A DNA stretch of 64,000 nucleotides. Source: Desulfovibrio sp. Lineage in GTDB: Bacteria > Desulfobacterota > Desulfovibrionia > Desulfovibrionales > Desulfovibrionaceae. Made by a program: the position numbers and the translations under genes. A model generated the notes under the pieces. It was not told the DNA's origin, searched no databases, and was given only the letters and a program-made list of their open reading frames with translations. Shown here piece after piece: positions 8,794-15,970 of the stretch; within the stretch, counting starts at the first letter, position 1, and each line of letters starts with the position of its first letter. Location of the stretch: NCBI RefSeq assembly GCF_019424165.1, contig NZ_JAHZAA010000001.1, forward strand, positions 62,001 to 126,000, read 5' to 3'.

Positions 8794-9954
8794 ATGAACA
8801 AGACATTTATGGGCTACCGCCGCGAAAACGGGCGTGTGGGCATTCGCAACCATGTGATCATTCTGCCCCTGGACGACCTTTCCAACGCTGCCTGCGAGGC
8901 TGTGGCAAACAACATCAAGGGAACCATGGCCCTGCCCCACGCCTACGGCCGCCTGCAGTTCGGTGAAGACCTCGACCTGCACTTCCGCACCCTGATCGGC
9001 ACGGGCTGCAACCCCAACGTGGCCGCCGTGGTTGTTATCGGCATCGAGCCGGTGTGGACCCAGCGCGTGGTGGACGGCATTGCCAAAACCGGCAAGCCCG
9101 TGGTGGGCTTTGGCATCGAGCAGCACGGCGACCTGGAAACCATCCGCGCCGCTTCCCTCAAGGCCAAAGAATTTGTGCACTACGCCAGCGAACTGCAGCG
9201 CACCGAATGTACGGTGGATGAACTGTGGGTTTCCTGCAAGTGCGGCGAGTCCGACACCACTTCCGGCATCGCCTCCAACCCCACCGTGGGTAACGCCTTT
9301 GACAAGCTGTGGGAAGCCGGGGCCACCACCCTGTTTGGCGAAACCACTGAAATCACCGGCGGCGAGCACCTGGTGATGGAACGCTGCGCCAATGAAGAAG
9401 TGCGCGCCAAATTCAAGGCATTTTTTGACCGCTACGCCAAGGTCGTGGACGACCACAAAACCGACGACCTCTGCGACTCGCAGCCCACCAAGGGCAACAT
9501 TGAGGGCGGCCTGACCACCATTGAGGAAAAGGCCCTGGGCAACGTCCAGAAGATCGGCCGCAAGGCGCCTGTGGTCGGCTGCCTCGACAAGGCCGAGTCT
9601 CCCACCGGTCCCGGCCTGTGGTTTATGGACTCATCTTCCGCTGCTGCCGAAATGGTTACCCTGTGCGCCGCTTCGGGCTTTGTGGCCCACTTCTTCCCCA
9701 CCGGCCAGGGCAACATCATCGGCAACCCCATTCTGCCGGTCATCAAGCTCTCGGCCAACCCGCGCACCGTGCGCACCATGAACGAGCATGTCGATGTGGA
9801 CGTTTCCGGCATTCTGCGCCGTGAAATAAATCTGGATCAGGCAGGGGACATGCTGCTTGAAATGCTCATCCGCACCTGCAACGGCCGCAACACCTCGGCT
9901 GAAGCACTGGGTCATCGTGAATTTATCATGACCCGACTCTACGAAAGCGCGTAA
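8794..9954 (+). CDS. suyB: UxaA-family lyase large subunit, probable (2R)-sulfolactate sulfo-lyase beta
   Basis: A 386-residue catalytic subunit of the altronate/galactarate dehydratase family. It begins MGYRRENGRVGIRNHV, the family signature, and carries HAYGRLQFGEDLD, CGESDTTSG and CLDKAESPTG blocks with Cys and acidic residues typical of the metal-dependent active site. It is cotranscribed with the small subunit (4-base gap) under the sigma-54 promoter. Predicted reaction: (2R)-3-sulfolactate to pyruvate plus sulfite. The SuyB call rests on remembered similarity and the split two-gene layout; a dehydratase acting on a tartrate- or altronate-like acid remains possible. A perfect 15-base-arm hairpin follows 8 bases after the stop codon. 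Confidence 0.72.
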   Translation: MNKTFMGYRRENGRVGIRNHVIILPLDDLSNAACEAVANNIKGTMALPHAYGRLQFGEDLDLHFRTLIGTGCNPNVAAVVVIGIEPVWTQRVVDGIAKTGKPVVGFGIEQHGDLETIRAASLKAKEFVHYASELQRTECTVDELWVSCKCGESDTTSGIASNPTVGNAFDKLWEAGATTLFGETTEITGGEHLVMERCANEEVRAKFKAFFDRYAKVVDDHKTDDLCDSQPTKGNIEGGLTTIEEKALGNVQKIGRKAPVVGCLDKAESPTGPGLWFMDSSSAAAEMVTLCAASGFVAHFFPTGQGNIIGNPILPVIKLSANPRTVRTMNEHVDVDVSGILRREINLDQAGDMLLEMLIRTCNGRNTSAEALGHREFIMTRLYESA

Positions 9955-9962
9955 GAACCATA

Positions 9963-9999
9963 AAGAGCTGGCGCCGGTCTGTACCCGGCGCCAGCTCTT
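9963..9999 (+). terminator. Hairpin after suyB
   Basis: Perfect 15-base GC-rich arms (9963-9977 and 9985-9999) enclose a 7-base loop, immediately after suyB. Only TTA follows the stem, so it may attenuate or protect the 3' end rather than terminate fully. Confidence 0.7.
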
Positions 10000-10041
10000 A
10001 TGGCCCTGGGCGCTCGCCCACTAATGCCGTCCAGCAAGCCG

Positions 10042-11430
10042 ATGGCGCCCCCCCATACACTACTTGTGACTACGGTAATCAACTCAAACAAAATCTTTTC
10101 TACGCTTTATTTCAAGGTGCTTCTGGGCATCGCCCTCGGCATTGCGTTCGGTTTTATCGAACCTGACATTGCAGTCAAGTTAAAACCTCTCGGCGACGCG
10201 TTCATCAACCTTATCAAAATGATCATTACGCCGGTCATTTTCTGTACTGTTTCAGTGGGTATCGCCCGCATGGAGAGCCTCAAGGCTGTTGGCCGTGTGG
10301 GCGGAAAAACGCTGCTTTATTTTGAAATAGTTACGACGCTGGCCTTGATTATCGGTCTTATTGTTGTGCATGTTTTTCAACCCGGCGCGGGCATTCATGC
10401 AGACCCCGCCACTATGGACGCCTCGGCTCTGGGCAAATTTGCCCAGGCCAAACAGCAAAGCACACAGGAATTCATTATGGGCATCATACCCCATAGTGTG
10501 GTGGGCGCTTTTGCAGAAGGCAATCTTTTGCAGGTGCTGCTGTTCTCTGTGCTGTTCGGCATGAGCCTTTCGCACATGGGCGACAAACCCAAGCAGGCCA
10601 TACTTGGCACGCTTGACCGCTTCAGCAACGCTTTTCTGGGCGTGGTCAACCTGATCATGAAGCTTGCGCCCATCGGCGCGTTCGGGGCCATCACCTTTAC
10701 TATCGGCAAATACGGCGTGGGTGCGCTGGCCTCTCTTGGCAAGCTCGTGGCCTGTCTCTACATCACAAGCGCCCTGTTTGTCATTCTCGTGCTCGGCTTC
10801 ATCTGCAAAATGTCCGGCGTCAACATCTGGCAGCTTATCAAGTACATGAAGGAAGAAATCTTCATTACTCTCGGCACTGCCAGCACCGAAGCCGTTCTGC
10901 CCCGCAGCATGGAAAAAATGGAAGCCCTGGGTATCAAAAAATCCGTGGTCGGCCTTGTTTTTCCCACGGGATATTCCTTCAACCTTGATGGTGCGGCCAT
11001 CTATCTTACCATGGCGGCCTCGTTTATTGCCCAGGCTATGGACATTCACCTGGATCTTCAGCACCAGGTTACCCTGCTGCTTATCCTGCTGCTGACCTCC
11101 AAAGGTGGCGCGGGTGTTGCCGGAGCGGCGCTCATTGCCCTTGCGGCCACGCTTTCAGCCACCAACATCATTCCGGTTGTGGGCATGACTCTGGTTATTG
11201 GTATTGACCGCATCCTTAACGAAATGCGCGCCGTGGTAAACCTCATAGGAAACTGCGTTGCCACTGTTGCCATCGGAAAATGGGAAAAATCCATCGACCT
11301 TGAACACGCCAACCTTGTTCTCAGCGGAAAAATAAACGTCGAAGGCATGCTGGACACGAATCAGGACCTAGACACCATAGACAACGCCTCGCCGATTCCT
11401 GCGGGCCAGACCGAAAAATTGGGCGCATAG
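10042..11430 (+). CDS. Dicarboxylate/amino acid:cation symporter (DAACS family)
   Basis: An inner-membrane secondary transporter of about 462 residues with 8 or more hydrophobic segments. It carries the family core FNLDGAAIYLTMA near residue 310 and the re-entrant-loop motif TSKGGAGVAGAALIAL. The family (DctA, GltP) imports C4-dicarboxylates or acidic amino acids with Na+ or H+. The start is uncertain. The first in-frame ATG (10000) touches the suyB hairpin and is unlikely. ATG 10042 and GTG 10066 are both possible and neither has a clear ribosome site. Typical members begin close to the KIFSTLYFKVLLG stretch. Position after suyAB suggests import of sulfolactate or a related dianion, which is inference. 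Confidence 0.9.
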   Translation: MAPPHTLLVTTVINSNKIFSTLYFKVLLGIALGIAFGFIEPDIAVKLKPLGDAFINLIKMIITPVIFCTVSVGIARMESLKAVGRVGGKTLLYFEIVTTLALIIGLIVVHVFQPGAGIHADPATMDASALGKFAQAKQQSTQEFIMGIIPHSVVGAFAEGNLLQVLLFSVLFGMSLSHMGDKPKQAILGTLDRFSNAFLGVVNLIMKLAPIGAFGAITFTIGKYGVGALASLGKLVACLYITSALFVILVLGFICKMSGVNIWQLIKYMKEEIFITLGTASTEAVLPRSMEKMEALGIKKSVVGLVFPTGYSFNLDGAAIYLTMAASFIAQAMDIHLDLQHQVTLLLILLLTSKGGAGVAGAALIALAATLSATNIIPVVGMTLVIGIDRILNEMRAVVNLIGNCVATVAIGKWEKSIDLEHANLVLSGKINVEGMLDTNQDLDTIDNASPIPAGQTEKLGA

Positions 11431-11451
11431 TACTCCTCCATGCCCCACATG

Positions 11452-11501
11452 GCGCCCATCCGTATCATATCGCCATTATTGCGGATGGGCGCAGAATTTT
11501 T
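11452..11501 (+). terminator. Intrinsic terminator after the symporter gene
   Basis: GCGCCCATCCG and its perfect complement (11482-11492) form an 11-base stem, followed by AGAATTTTTT. It separates the symporter gene from the RraA-family gene, which begins about 20 bases later. Confidence 0.8.
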
Positions 11502-11520
11502 TCAAAACTGAAGGTTTGCC

Positions 11521-12198
11521 ATGCGCTACGCCATCAACAGCAGTTTCTCCCGGCCACATCCTTCCATCATTGACCAGTATAAAAACCTGCCCGTGGCCGA
11601 CATCGGTGATGCTCTGGGGCGCAACGCCGCTCTGCCCGCGGCCCTGCGCCCGTTGGGTACTGCCCGCATGCTGGGTACGGCCTATACCGTCAACCTGCCG
11701 GCCAGCCAGAACCTGCTGCTCTATTACGCTGTGGACAATGCCCGGCCGGGTGATGTGCTGGTTGTCTCATGCGCGGCCTATGAAGACCGTGCCGTATGCG
11801 GCGAAATCATGGCCCATCTGGCACTCAGGCGCGGCCTGGCGGGCTTTGTCATCGATGGGGCCGTACGCGATGCCCGCGCCCTGAGCGAACTGCCTTTTCC
11901 GGTCTACGCCCGCGCCGTAACTCCCAACGGACCGTACAAGGACGCCTGCGGCGAGGTAAATGTTCCTGTAGCTATTGGCAGTGTGGTCATTGCCCCCGGC
12001 GACATCATTGTGGCTGACGATGACGGGATCGTGGCCGTGCGGGCCGCGGAAGCGGAAACCGTGGCCGCCCGGGCGAGGGAAATCACAGATGAGGGAAAAG
12101 AAAAGCTTCGTCGCATTGAAGAAGGCGGTACGCCGGACTTTTCCTGGCTGTATGAAAAGCTCGACAAATCCGGTTGCGTCATTCGCGACGGTCGTTGA
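11521..12198 (+). CDS. RraA-family aldolase/decarboxylase-like protein
   Basis: A 225-residue protein of the RraA / 4-hydroxy-4-methyl-2-oxoglutarate aldolase family, often mislabelled dimethylmenaquinone methyltransferase. The family signature DGAVRDARAL in the middle supplies the Arg and Asp used for substrate and metal binding. A later GDIIVADDDGIVAV block matches enzymatic members. Those members cleave oxo-acids to pyruvate or decarboxylate oxaloacetate. GAAGG lies seven bases before the ATG. A terminator precedes it and a hairpin follows, so it may be transcribed separately from suyAB. Its substrate is unknown; next to a pyruvate-forming lyase and a dianion symporter, a part in C3/C4 acid metabolism is plausible. 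Confidence 0.85.
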   Translation: MRYAINSSFSRPHPSIIDQYKNLPVADIGDALGRNAALPAALRPLGTARMLGTAYTVNLPASQNLLLYYAVDNARPGDVLVVSCAAYEDRAVCGEIMAHLALRRGLAGFVIDGAVRDARALSELPFPVYARAVTPNGPYKDACGEVNVPVAIGSVVIAPGDIIVADDDGIVAVRAAEAETVAARAREITDEGKEKLRRIEEGGTPDFSWLYEKLDKSGCVIRDGR

Positions 12199-12284
12199 TC
12201 TTTCACCACCGCGCGGACCACAGGGGCAGGCTAGCATAATCAGCATCACTTCTAACGGCCTATGCTGATTGCGGATTTAAAGAA

Positions 12285-12313
12285 GACGGGCGGCCTCTGC
12301 CGGGCCGCCCGTC
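12285..12313. terminator. Bidirectional terminator-like hairpin
   Basis: GACGGGCGGCC (12285-12295) and its perfect complement (12303-12313) surround a 7-base loop. On the minus strand it is followed by TTCTTT, so it can end transcription from the minus-strand side; from the plus side it lies 86 bases after the RraA gene. A second inverted repeat (AATCAGCAT arms, 12238-12246 and 12262-12270) lies just before it. Confidence 0.6.
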
Positions 12314-12353
12314 CATTTCAAGGCTGCGCCTCAAAGGGCGCGCCATTTGCCGA

Positions 12354-12659
12354 TCATTGTGCCGGTTCCCTACACTCCCGCGCGTACACGATCATGTTGC
12401 AGCTCTTGCAGATGGCCGCGCCGGGGAAGTTTCCTCCGATACGGGGTATGGCCCCGGCACCGCGTTCGCTGATGCGCATGACAAGGCGGTACACCAGAGG
12501 CTCAAGCTGTCCGCCGGAAACAAAGAAGTTCGGCTCACCACGCTCCGTCTTGCCGGAATTAGATCTGCCGTTGCACGCTGTGCATGTGTTGGCGGTTTTC
12601 TTGAAATCTTGAGAATCTGTATCCTCAAGGGCAAAGCGCTCTCTTGCGGACGCGGCAAT
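12354..12659 (-). pseudogene. Small zinc-ribbon protein, ClpX C4-like, without a normal start codon
   Basis: Reading the minus strand from 12659 to the stop at 12354-12356 gives about 101 codons. They encode two Cys pairs, CTAC and later CKSC, separated by a region with FFVSGGQLEPL. The spacing and surroundings recall the ClpX-type C4 zinc finger. The frame is open from a TGA at 12663-12665 and has no ATG, GTG or TTG before the first Cys pair; ATT at 12657-12659 is the only unusual candidate. It lies just downstream of the sigma-54 regulator gene and upstream of a hairpin that can terminate minus-strand transcription. Either it starts at a rare codon, is translated from the upstream gene, or has lost its start through an indel. 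Confidence 0.5.
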
Positions 12660-12672
12660 GCCTCAGGCGGAA

Positions 12673-14193
12673 TCAGTCTACGGGATGTCCCGCAGCGCGG
12701 TATTCGTTGAGTTTGTTGCGCAGGGTCCGCACAGAAATACCAAGAAGGTCGGCGGCCTGTGTGCGGTTGCCGGATGTTGCCTCAAGCCCCTTGAGAATCA
12801 TGATCCGCTCCATCTCATGCAGCGGAATGACCGCGCCGGGCATAGCACCGGCTGAAGGCGATGCCGCAGGCCCGCTGTCATGAGCAGCAGCGTTTGTCGC
12901 AGGCGCTTCTGCGGCAAGCGCCGCGCCACCGGAAAAGTCCGGCGCAGTTGCGGCCCCGGAATGTTCGGGGGCAAATTCCGCGTTGTCATCCTCAAACAGC
13001 GGCCAGTCATCATCTTCCAGCAGAAAATGGCGCGGCTCTACAGGACGGCCATTGGCAAGCAGCACGGCGCGTTCCATCAGGTTTTGCAATTCGCGCACGT
13101 TGCCGGGAAAATCATAGCCGCGCAGCCAGTCTATGGCGCTTTGCGAAAGCACGGTCGGGGCAAGCTGGTATTCGCGTATGTACATATTCATAAAAAATCC
13201 GGCCAGTTCCAGAATATCATCGCCGCGTTCCCGCAATGAGGGCAAGCGCAGCGGAATAACATTGAGCCTGAAATACAGGTCCTGACGGAATTTCCCCTGC
13301 TTTACCCAGTCCTCAAGGTCCCGGTTGGTAGTGGCCAGCACACGTACATTAACCTTGAGCGGTTCTGTACCGCCCACACGGTCCACCTCGCCCTCTTGCA
13401 GGACGCGCAAAAGCTTGGCCTGAAGGGAAAGGTCCATCTCTGAAATTTCGTCCAGCAGCAGCGTGCCGCCGTCAGCAAGCTCAAATTTTCCCGGCTTGCG
13501 GGCAATGGCACCGGTAAACGCGCCTTTTTCATGCCCAAAAAGTTCGCTTTCAAGAAGGTGCTCCGGCAGGGCGGCGCAGTTGACGGCCACAAAAGCCCCG
13601 TCGCCACGTTTGCTCATGGCGTGCAGGTAACGGGCAAACATCTCCTTGCCCGTGCCGGATTCGCCGGTAATCAGCACCGTAGCGCGCGAACCGGCCACCT
13701 GGCGCGCCAGATGCAAAACCCTGCCCATGGCCGGATGTTTGCCCACAATACGCGGTCCGGCCCCTTCGCCATAATGGGCCTTACGCCCTCCAAGGGTAGA
13801 TGTGGCGGGCGCAGCCGCCTTGCGCTGCCCGGCTCCGTTGCCCAGCGACCGGGCCGCGGCCATAATGCGCTCTACATCCAGCGGTTCAAGCCAGTAATCC
13901 TGCGCGCCGAGACTCATGAGGCGTTCTGCCTCATCGGCGGTTCCTCTGTCCGTAATAACAATAACCGGGGGAAAAGCAGGGTCTTCAGCACCAACAGCCA
14001 GGAGATCCTCAACGCGAAAACCCGGCAGGCTGGGCCGCGCAAAAATAATGCCCGGTCCGGACTTGCGAATAAAGACAGAAGCGCCCTTGAGATTTTCCGC
14101 AATGCCAAGTTCATATCCGGCATCACGCAGGGCAGGAAAGACCGAGGTTACGGCCTGAGCGGGGGTGAGAAATAGCAGACGGCGCGTCAACAT
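12673..14193 (-). CDS. NtrC-family sigma-54 activator with degenerate receiver domain
   Basis: A 506-residue enhancer-binding protein. The N-terminal part (about 1-125) folds like a response-regulator receiver, but where the phospho-acceptor Asp should sit it reads IIFARPSLPG. It therefore probably does not accept phosphate in the usual way. The AAA+ domain has Walker A GESGTGKE, the GAFTGA loop and LLLDEISEMD. A Fis-type DNA-binding helix-turn-helix ends the protein (AADLLGISVRTLRNKLNEY). An Ala/Pro-rich linker joins the last two domains. It is divergent from larB, which has a plausible sigma-54 promoter, so control of larB is a reasonable inference. Control may come from partner binding rather than a sensor kinase, since none is encoded nearby. 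Confidence 0.9.
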   Translation of the reverse strand: MLTRRLLFLTPAQAVTSVFPALRDAGYELGIAENLKGASVFIRKSGPGIIFARPSLPGFRVEDLLAVGAEDPAFPPVIVITDRGTADEAERLMSLGAQDYWLEPLDVERIMAAARSLGNGAGQRKAAAPATSTLGGRKAHYGEGAGPRIVGKHPAMGRVLHLARQVAGSRATVLITGESGTGKEMFARYLHAMSKRGDGAFVAVNCAALPEHLLESELFGHEKGAFTGAIARKPGKFELADGGTLLLDEISEMDLSLQAKLLRVLQEGEVDRVGGTEPLKVNVRVLATTNRDLEDWVKQGKFRQDLYFRLNVIPLRLPSLRERGDDILELAGFFMNMYIREYQLAPTVLSQSAIDWLRGYDFPGNVRELQNLMERAVLLANGRPVEPRHFLLEDDDWPLFEDDNAEFAPEHSGAATAPDFSGGAALAAEAPATNAAAHDSGPAASPSAGAMPGAVIPLHEMERIMILKGLEATSGNRTQAADLLGISVRTLRNKLNEYRAAGHPVD

Positions 14194-14340
14194 GAAATTT
14201 TCTTACCGTGTCAGGCGATACAATGCAACCAACGGATGTTGAAATACCCTGAAACAGGACCTTTTTACGGCATAAAATGGTCTGTTGGCCGGCATGACGT
14301 GACAAACACGCTTTCACGGCCGCAGCCGACGGGTTTTAAC

Positions 14341-14355
14341 GGCATGCCCGCTGCT
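14341..14355 (+). promoter_or_regulatory. Possible sigma-54 promoter of larB
   Basis: GGCATGCCCGCTGCT keeps the invariant GG and GC with the correct ten-base spacing and matches most of the wider consensus, allowing about three mismatches. A start near 14366 would leave a leader of about 22 bases before larB. The divergent neighbour is a sigma-54 activator. Confidence 0.4.
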
Positions 14356-14387
14356 GACAAATACACTTGCCTGCCGTATAAAAAGGC

Positions 14388-15176
14388 ATGTCCAATCCTC
14401 ACATCCTGCACATCCTTTCTGAAATTGCCGCAGGCCGCATGCGGCCCGAAACAGCTCTTGAACTTCTGGGCGCGCAAACAGTGTGCGATACCCTGAACGG
14501 CCTGACCCTGGATACACAGCGCGGGCTGCGCACCAGCCTTGGTGAAGTTGTCCTGGCGCAGGGCAAAAGTGATCAGGCGCTGGTGGCCGCTGTTGGCGGC
14601 CTTGCCGGGCATAGCCCTGTTCTGGCCAGCAGGGTCAGCCAGGCACAGGCGGTCCTGCTGGAAAAACATTTTCCCACGGGCCGGTACTGGCCTTTGGCGC
14701 GTCTGTTTTCAGTGGGCGGCGCGCCGGGTTTTGCGCAGGCCATGCAGGCCCCCTGGCCGCAAAAAGGCGACGCGCTGGTGGTCACCGCCGGGGCAGCGGA
14801 TATCCCCGTGGCCCTTGAGGCTTACGCCACTCTGGCTTTCTGGGGCAAAAGCTGTGGTCTTATCACCGACGTGGGCGTTGCGGGCCTGCACAGGCTTACT
14901 CCCCATACGGAAGCGCTGCGCGCCGCCAGCGTCATCATTGCCGTGGCAGGAATGGAAGGTGCTTTGCCGGGCGTACTGGCAGGTCTTGTATCCTGCCCCG
15001 TACTGGCCGTACCCGTCTCTGTGGGCTACGGCGTCGCATCGGGCGGCTTTGCGGCCCTTGCCACCATGCTTGCCACCTGCGTGCCGGGTGTGGCTGTTCT
15101 TAATATCGACAACGGCTTTGGCGCCGCAGCCTTTGCGGCAAAAATGCTGCATCGGGAGCAGCCTGAACAAAGCTGA
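14388..15176 (+). CDS. larB: Nickel-pincer cofactor biosynthesis protein LarB
   Basis: A 262-residue cytoplasmic enzyme. LarB carboxylates and hydrolyses nicotinic acid adenine dinucleotide to pyridinium-3,5-biscarboxylic acid mononucleotide, the first step to the Ni-pincer cofactor of lactate racemase (LarA). An N-terminal helical region (MSNPHILHILSEIAAG) is followed by a PurE-like domain with VTAGAADIPVALEA, the AGMEGALPGVLAGL stretch and a VGYGVASGG turn. Length is normal. larA, larC and larE are not in this window, so the pathway is presumably completed elsewhere. Divergent from a sigma-54 activator. The cofactor also serves other 2-hydroxyacid racemases or epimerases, so a link with the hydroxyacid cluster upstream is possible but unproven. 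Confidence 0.9.
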   Translation: MSNPHILHILSEIAAGRMRPETALELLGAQTVCDTLNGLTLDTQRGLRTSLGEVVLAQGKSDQALVAAVGGLAGHSPVLASRVSQAQAVLLEKHFPTGRYWPLARLFSVGGAPGFAQAMQAPWPQKGDALVVTAGAADIPVALEAYATLAFWGKSCGLITDVGVAGLHRLTPHTEALRAASVIIAVAGMEGALPGVLAGLVSCPVLAVPVSVGYGVASGGFAALATMLATCVPGVAVLNIDNGFGAAAFAAKMLHREQPEQS

Positions 15177-15204
15177 ACAGAAAAAACAGGCCACGCCTGA
15201 AAGA

Positions 15205-15239
15205 TTCATGCTGCCAAAAATGGCGGCATGAATTTTTTT
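15205..15239 (+). terminator. Intrinsic terminator of larB
   Basis: TTCATGCTGCC and GGCGGCATGAA form an 11-pair stem with one wobble, and TTTTTTT follows. It lies 28 bases after the larB stop codon. Confidence 0.9.
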
Positions 15240-15625
15240 ATGCTGCCGAAAAAAGCGTTTTTGTTCCTTTCTTCATTAACTAATTTGAATATATTGTTTT
15301 TTTAGTAACAATCCTCTTTGTTCCCGTGCATGTGCGCAAAGCAGACAAGCGAAAGTATGCCTTGCCTGCGCAGCCTGTCCTGCACATGCAACGGGCCGAC
15401 AAGCCGAAAAGAGCCGCACAGGCCCGCCGGACATCAGCCCTCAAATGAAGGGCAAGCGCAGCAGCCGTACAGGGCTTTCAAGCGACCCCTCCAATGCAAA
15501 CAGGCAAAGCGGCTTCAGAAGCCACATGTACTTTCTCAGCATGGTGCTGGCCTGCTGTGATGAAACACAGGGGAAACAGCCTGCTCCATCCCCGTCGGAA
15601 CAATTTCACCTGCAGGCAACTCTGA
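15240..15625. other. Gene-free spacer between convergent genes
   Basis: About 385 bases between the larB terminator and the terminator of the convergent minus-strand gene. The first 80 bases are strikingly AT-rich compared with the surroundings. The short open frames show no family features, and I see no clear RNA gene. Confidence 0.55.
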
Positions 15626-15666
15626 AAACAAAAAATACGGGCAAGCCACAACGCGCTTGCCCGTAT
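15626..15666 (-). terminator. Intrinsic terminator for the minus-strand small gene
   Basis: ATACGGGCAAGC and its complement form a perfect 12-base stem (15635-15646 and 15655-15666). On the minus strand it is followed by TTTTTTGTTTT, about 50 bases after the stop of the small gene. Confidence 0.9.
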
Positions 15667-15715
15667 GCTGATATAATCTGGTATACAACGAGTTCAGAAC
15701 AACAAGGTGCGGGCC

Positions 15716-15940
15716 TTATGCCCACCCTCCGGTAACAGCCCCGATCCCCAGCATGTTGGCGGCTGCCATGCGCCACTGCGTCTGCATGAACGAACTGGCG
15801 CTGTCCGCTGACTGAAGCTGGTCAATGGCGGCGGTAATGTCATTGATAACAGAAGGCAGGTAAGCAATGACATCAGTGGTATCGGGCGGGGTATTCTGGG
15901 CGACCAGGGTAATGCCCGAAAGTGGCTGAAAGTACATCAT
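15716..15940 (-). CDS. Small protein of unknown function
   Basis: A 74-residue protein I do not recognise. It is mildly hydrophobic, with Ser/Ala/Gln-rich helical stretches (about residues 25-60) and a C-terminal MLGIGAVTGGW segment. There is no signal peptide, Cys pair or clear membrane helix. The coding call is supported by an excellent AAGGAGG ribosome site upstream of the paired ATG codons and by a strong terminator after the stop. It begins about 30 bases after the M23 peptidase gene on the same strand, so the two are probably cotranscribed; a link to envelope biology is only inference. Confidence 0.72.
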   Translation of the reverse strand: MMYFQPLSGITLVAQNTPPDTTDVIAYLPSVINDITAAIDQLQSADSASSFMQTQWRMAAANMLGIGAVTGGWA

Positions 15941-15970
15941 GACAGCCCTCCTTGCGAGAGCGGCGTTACT

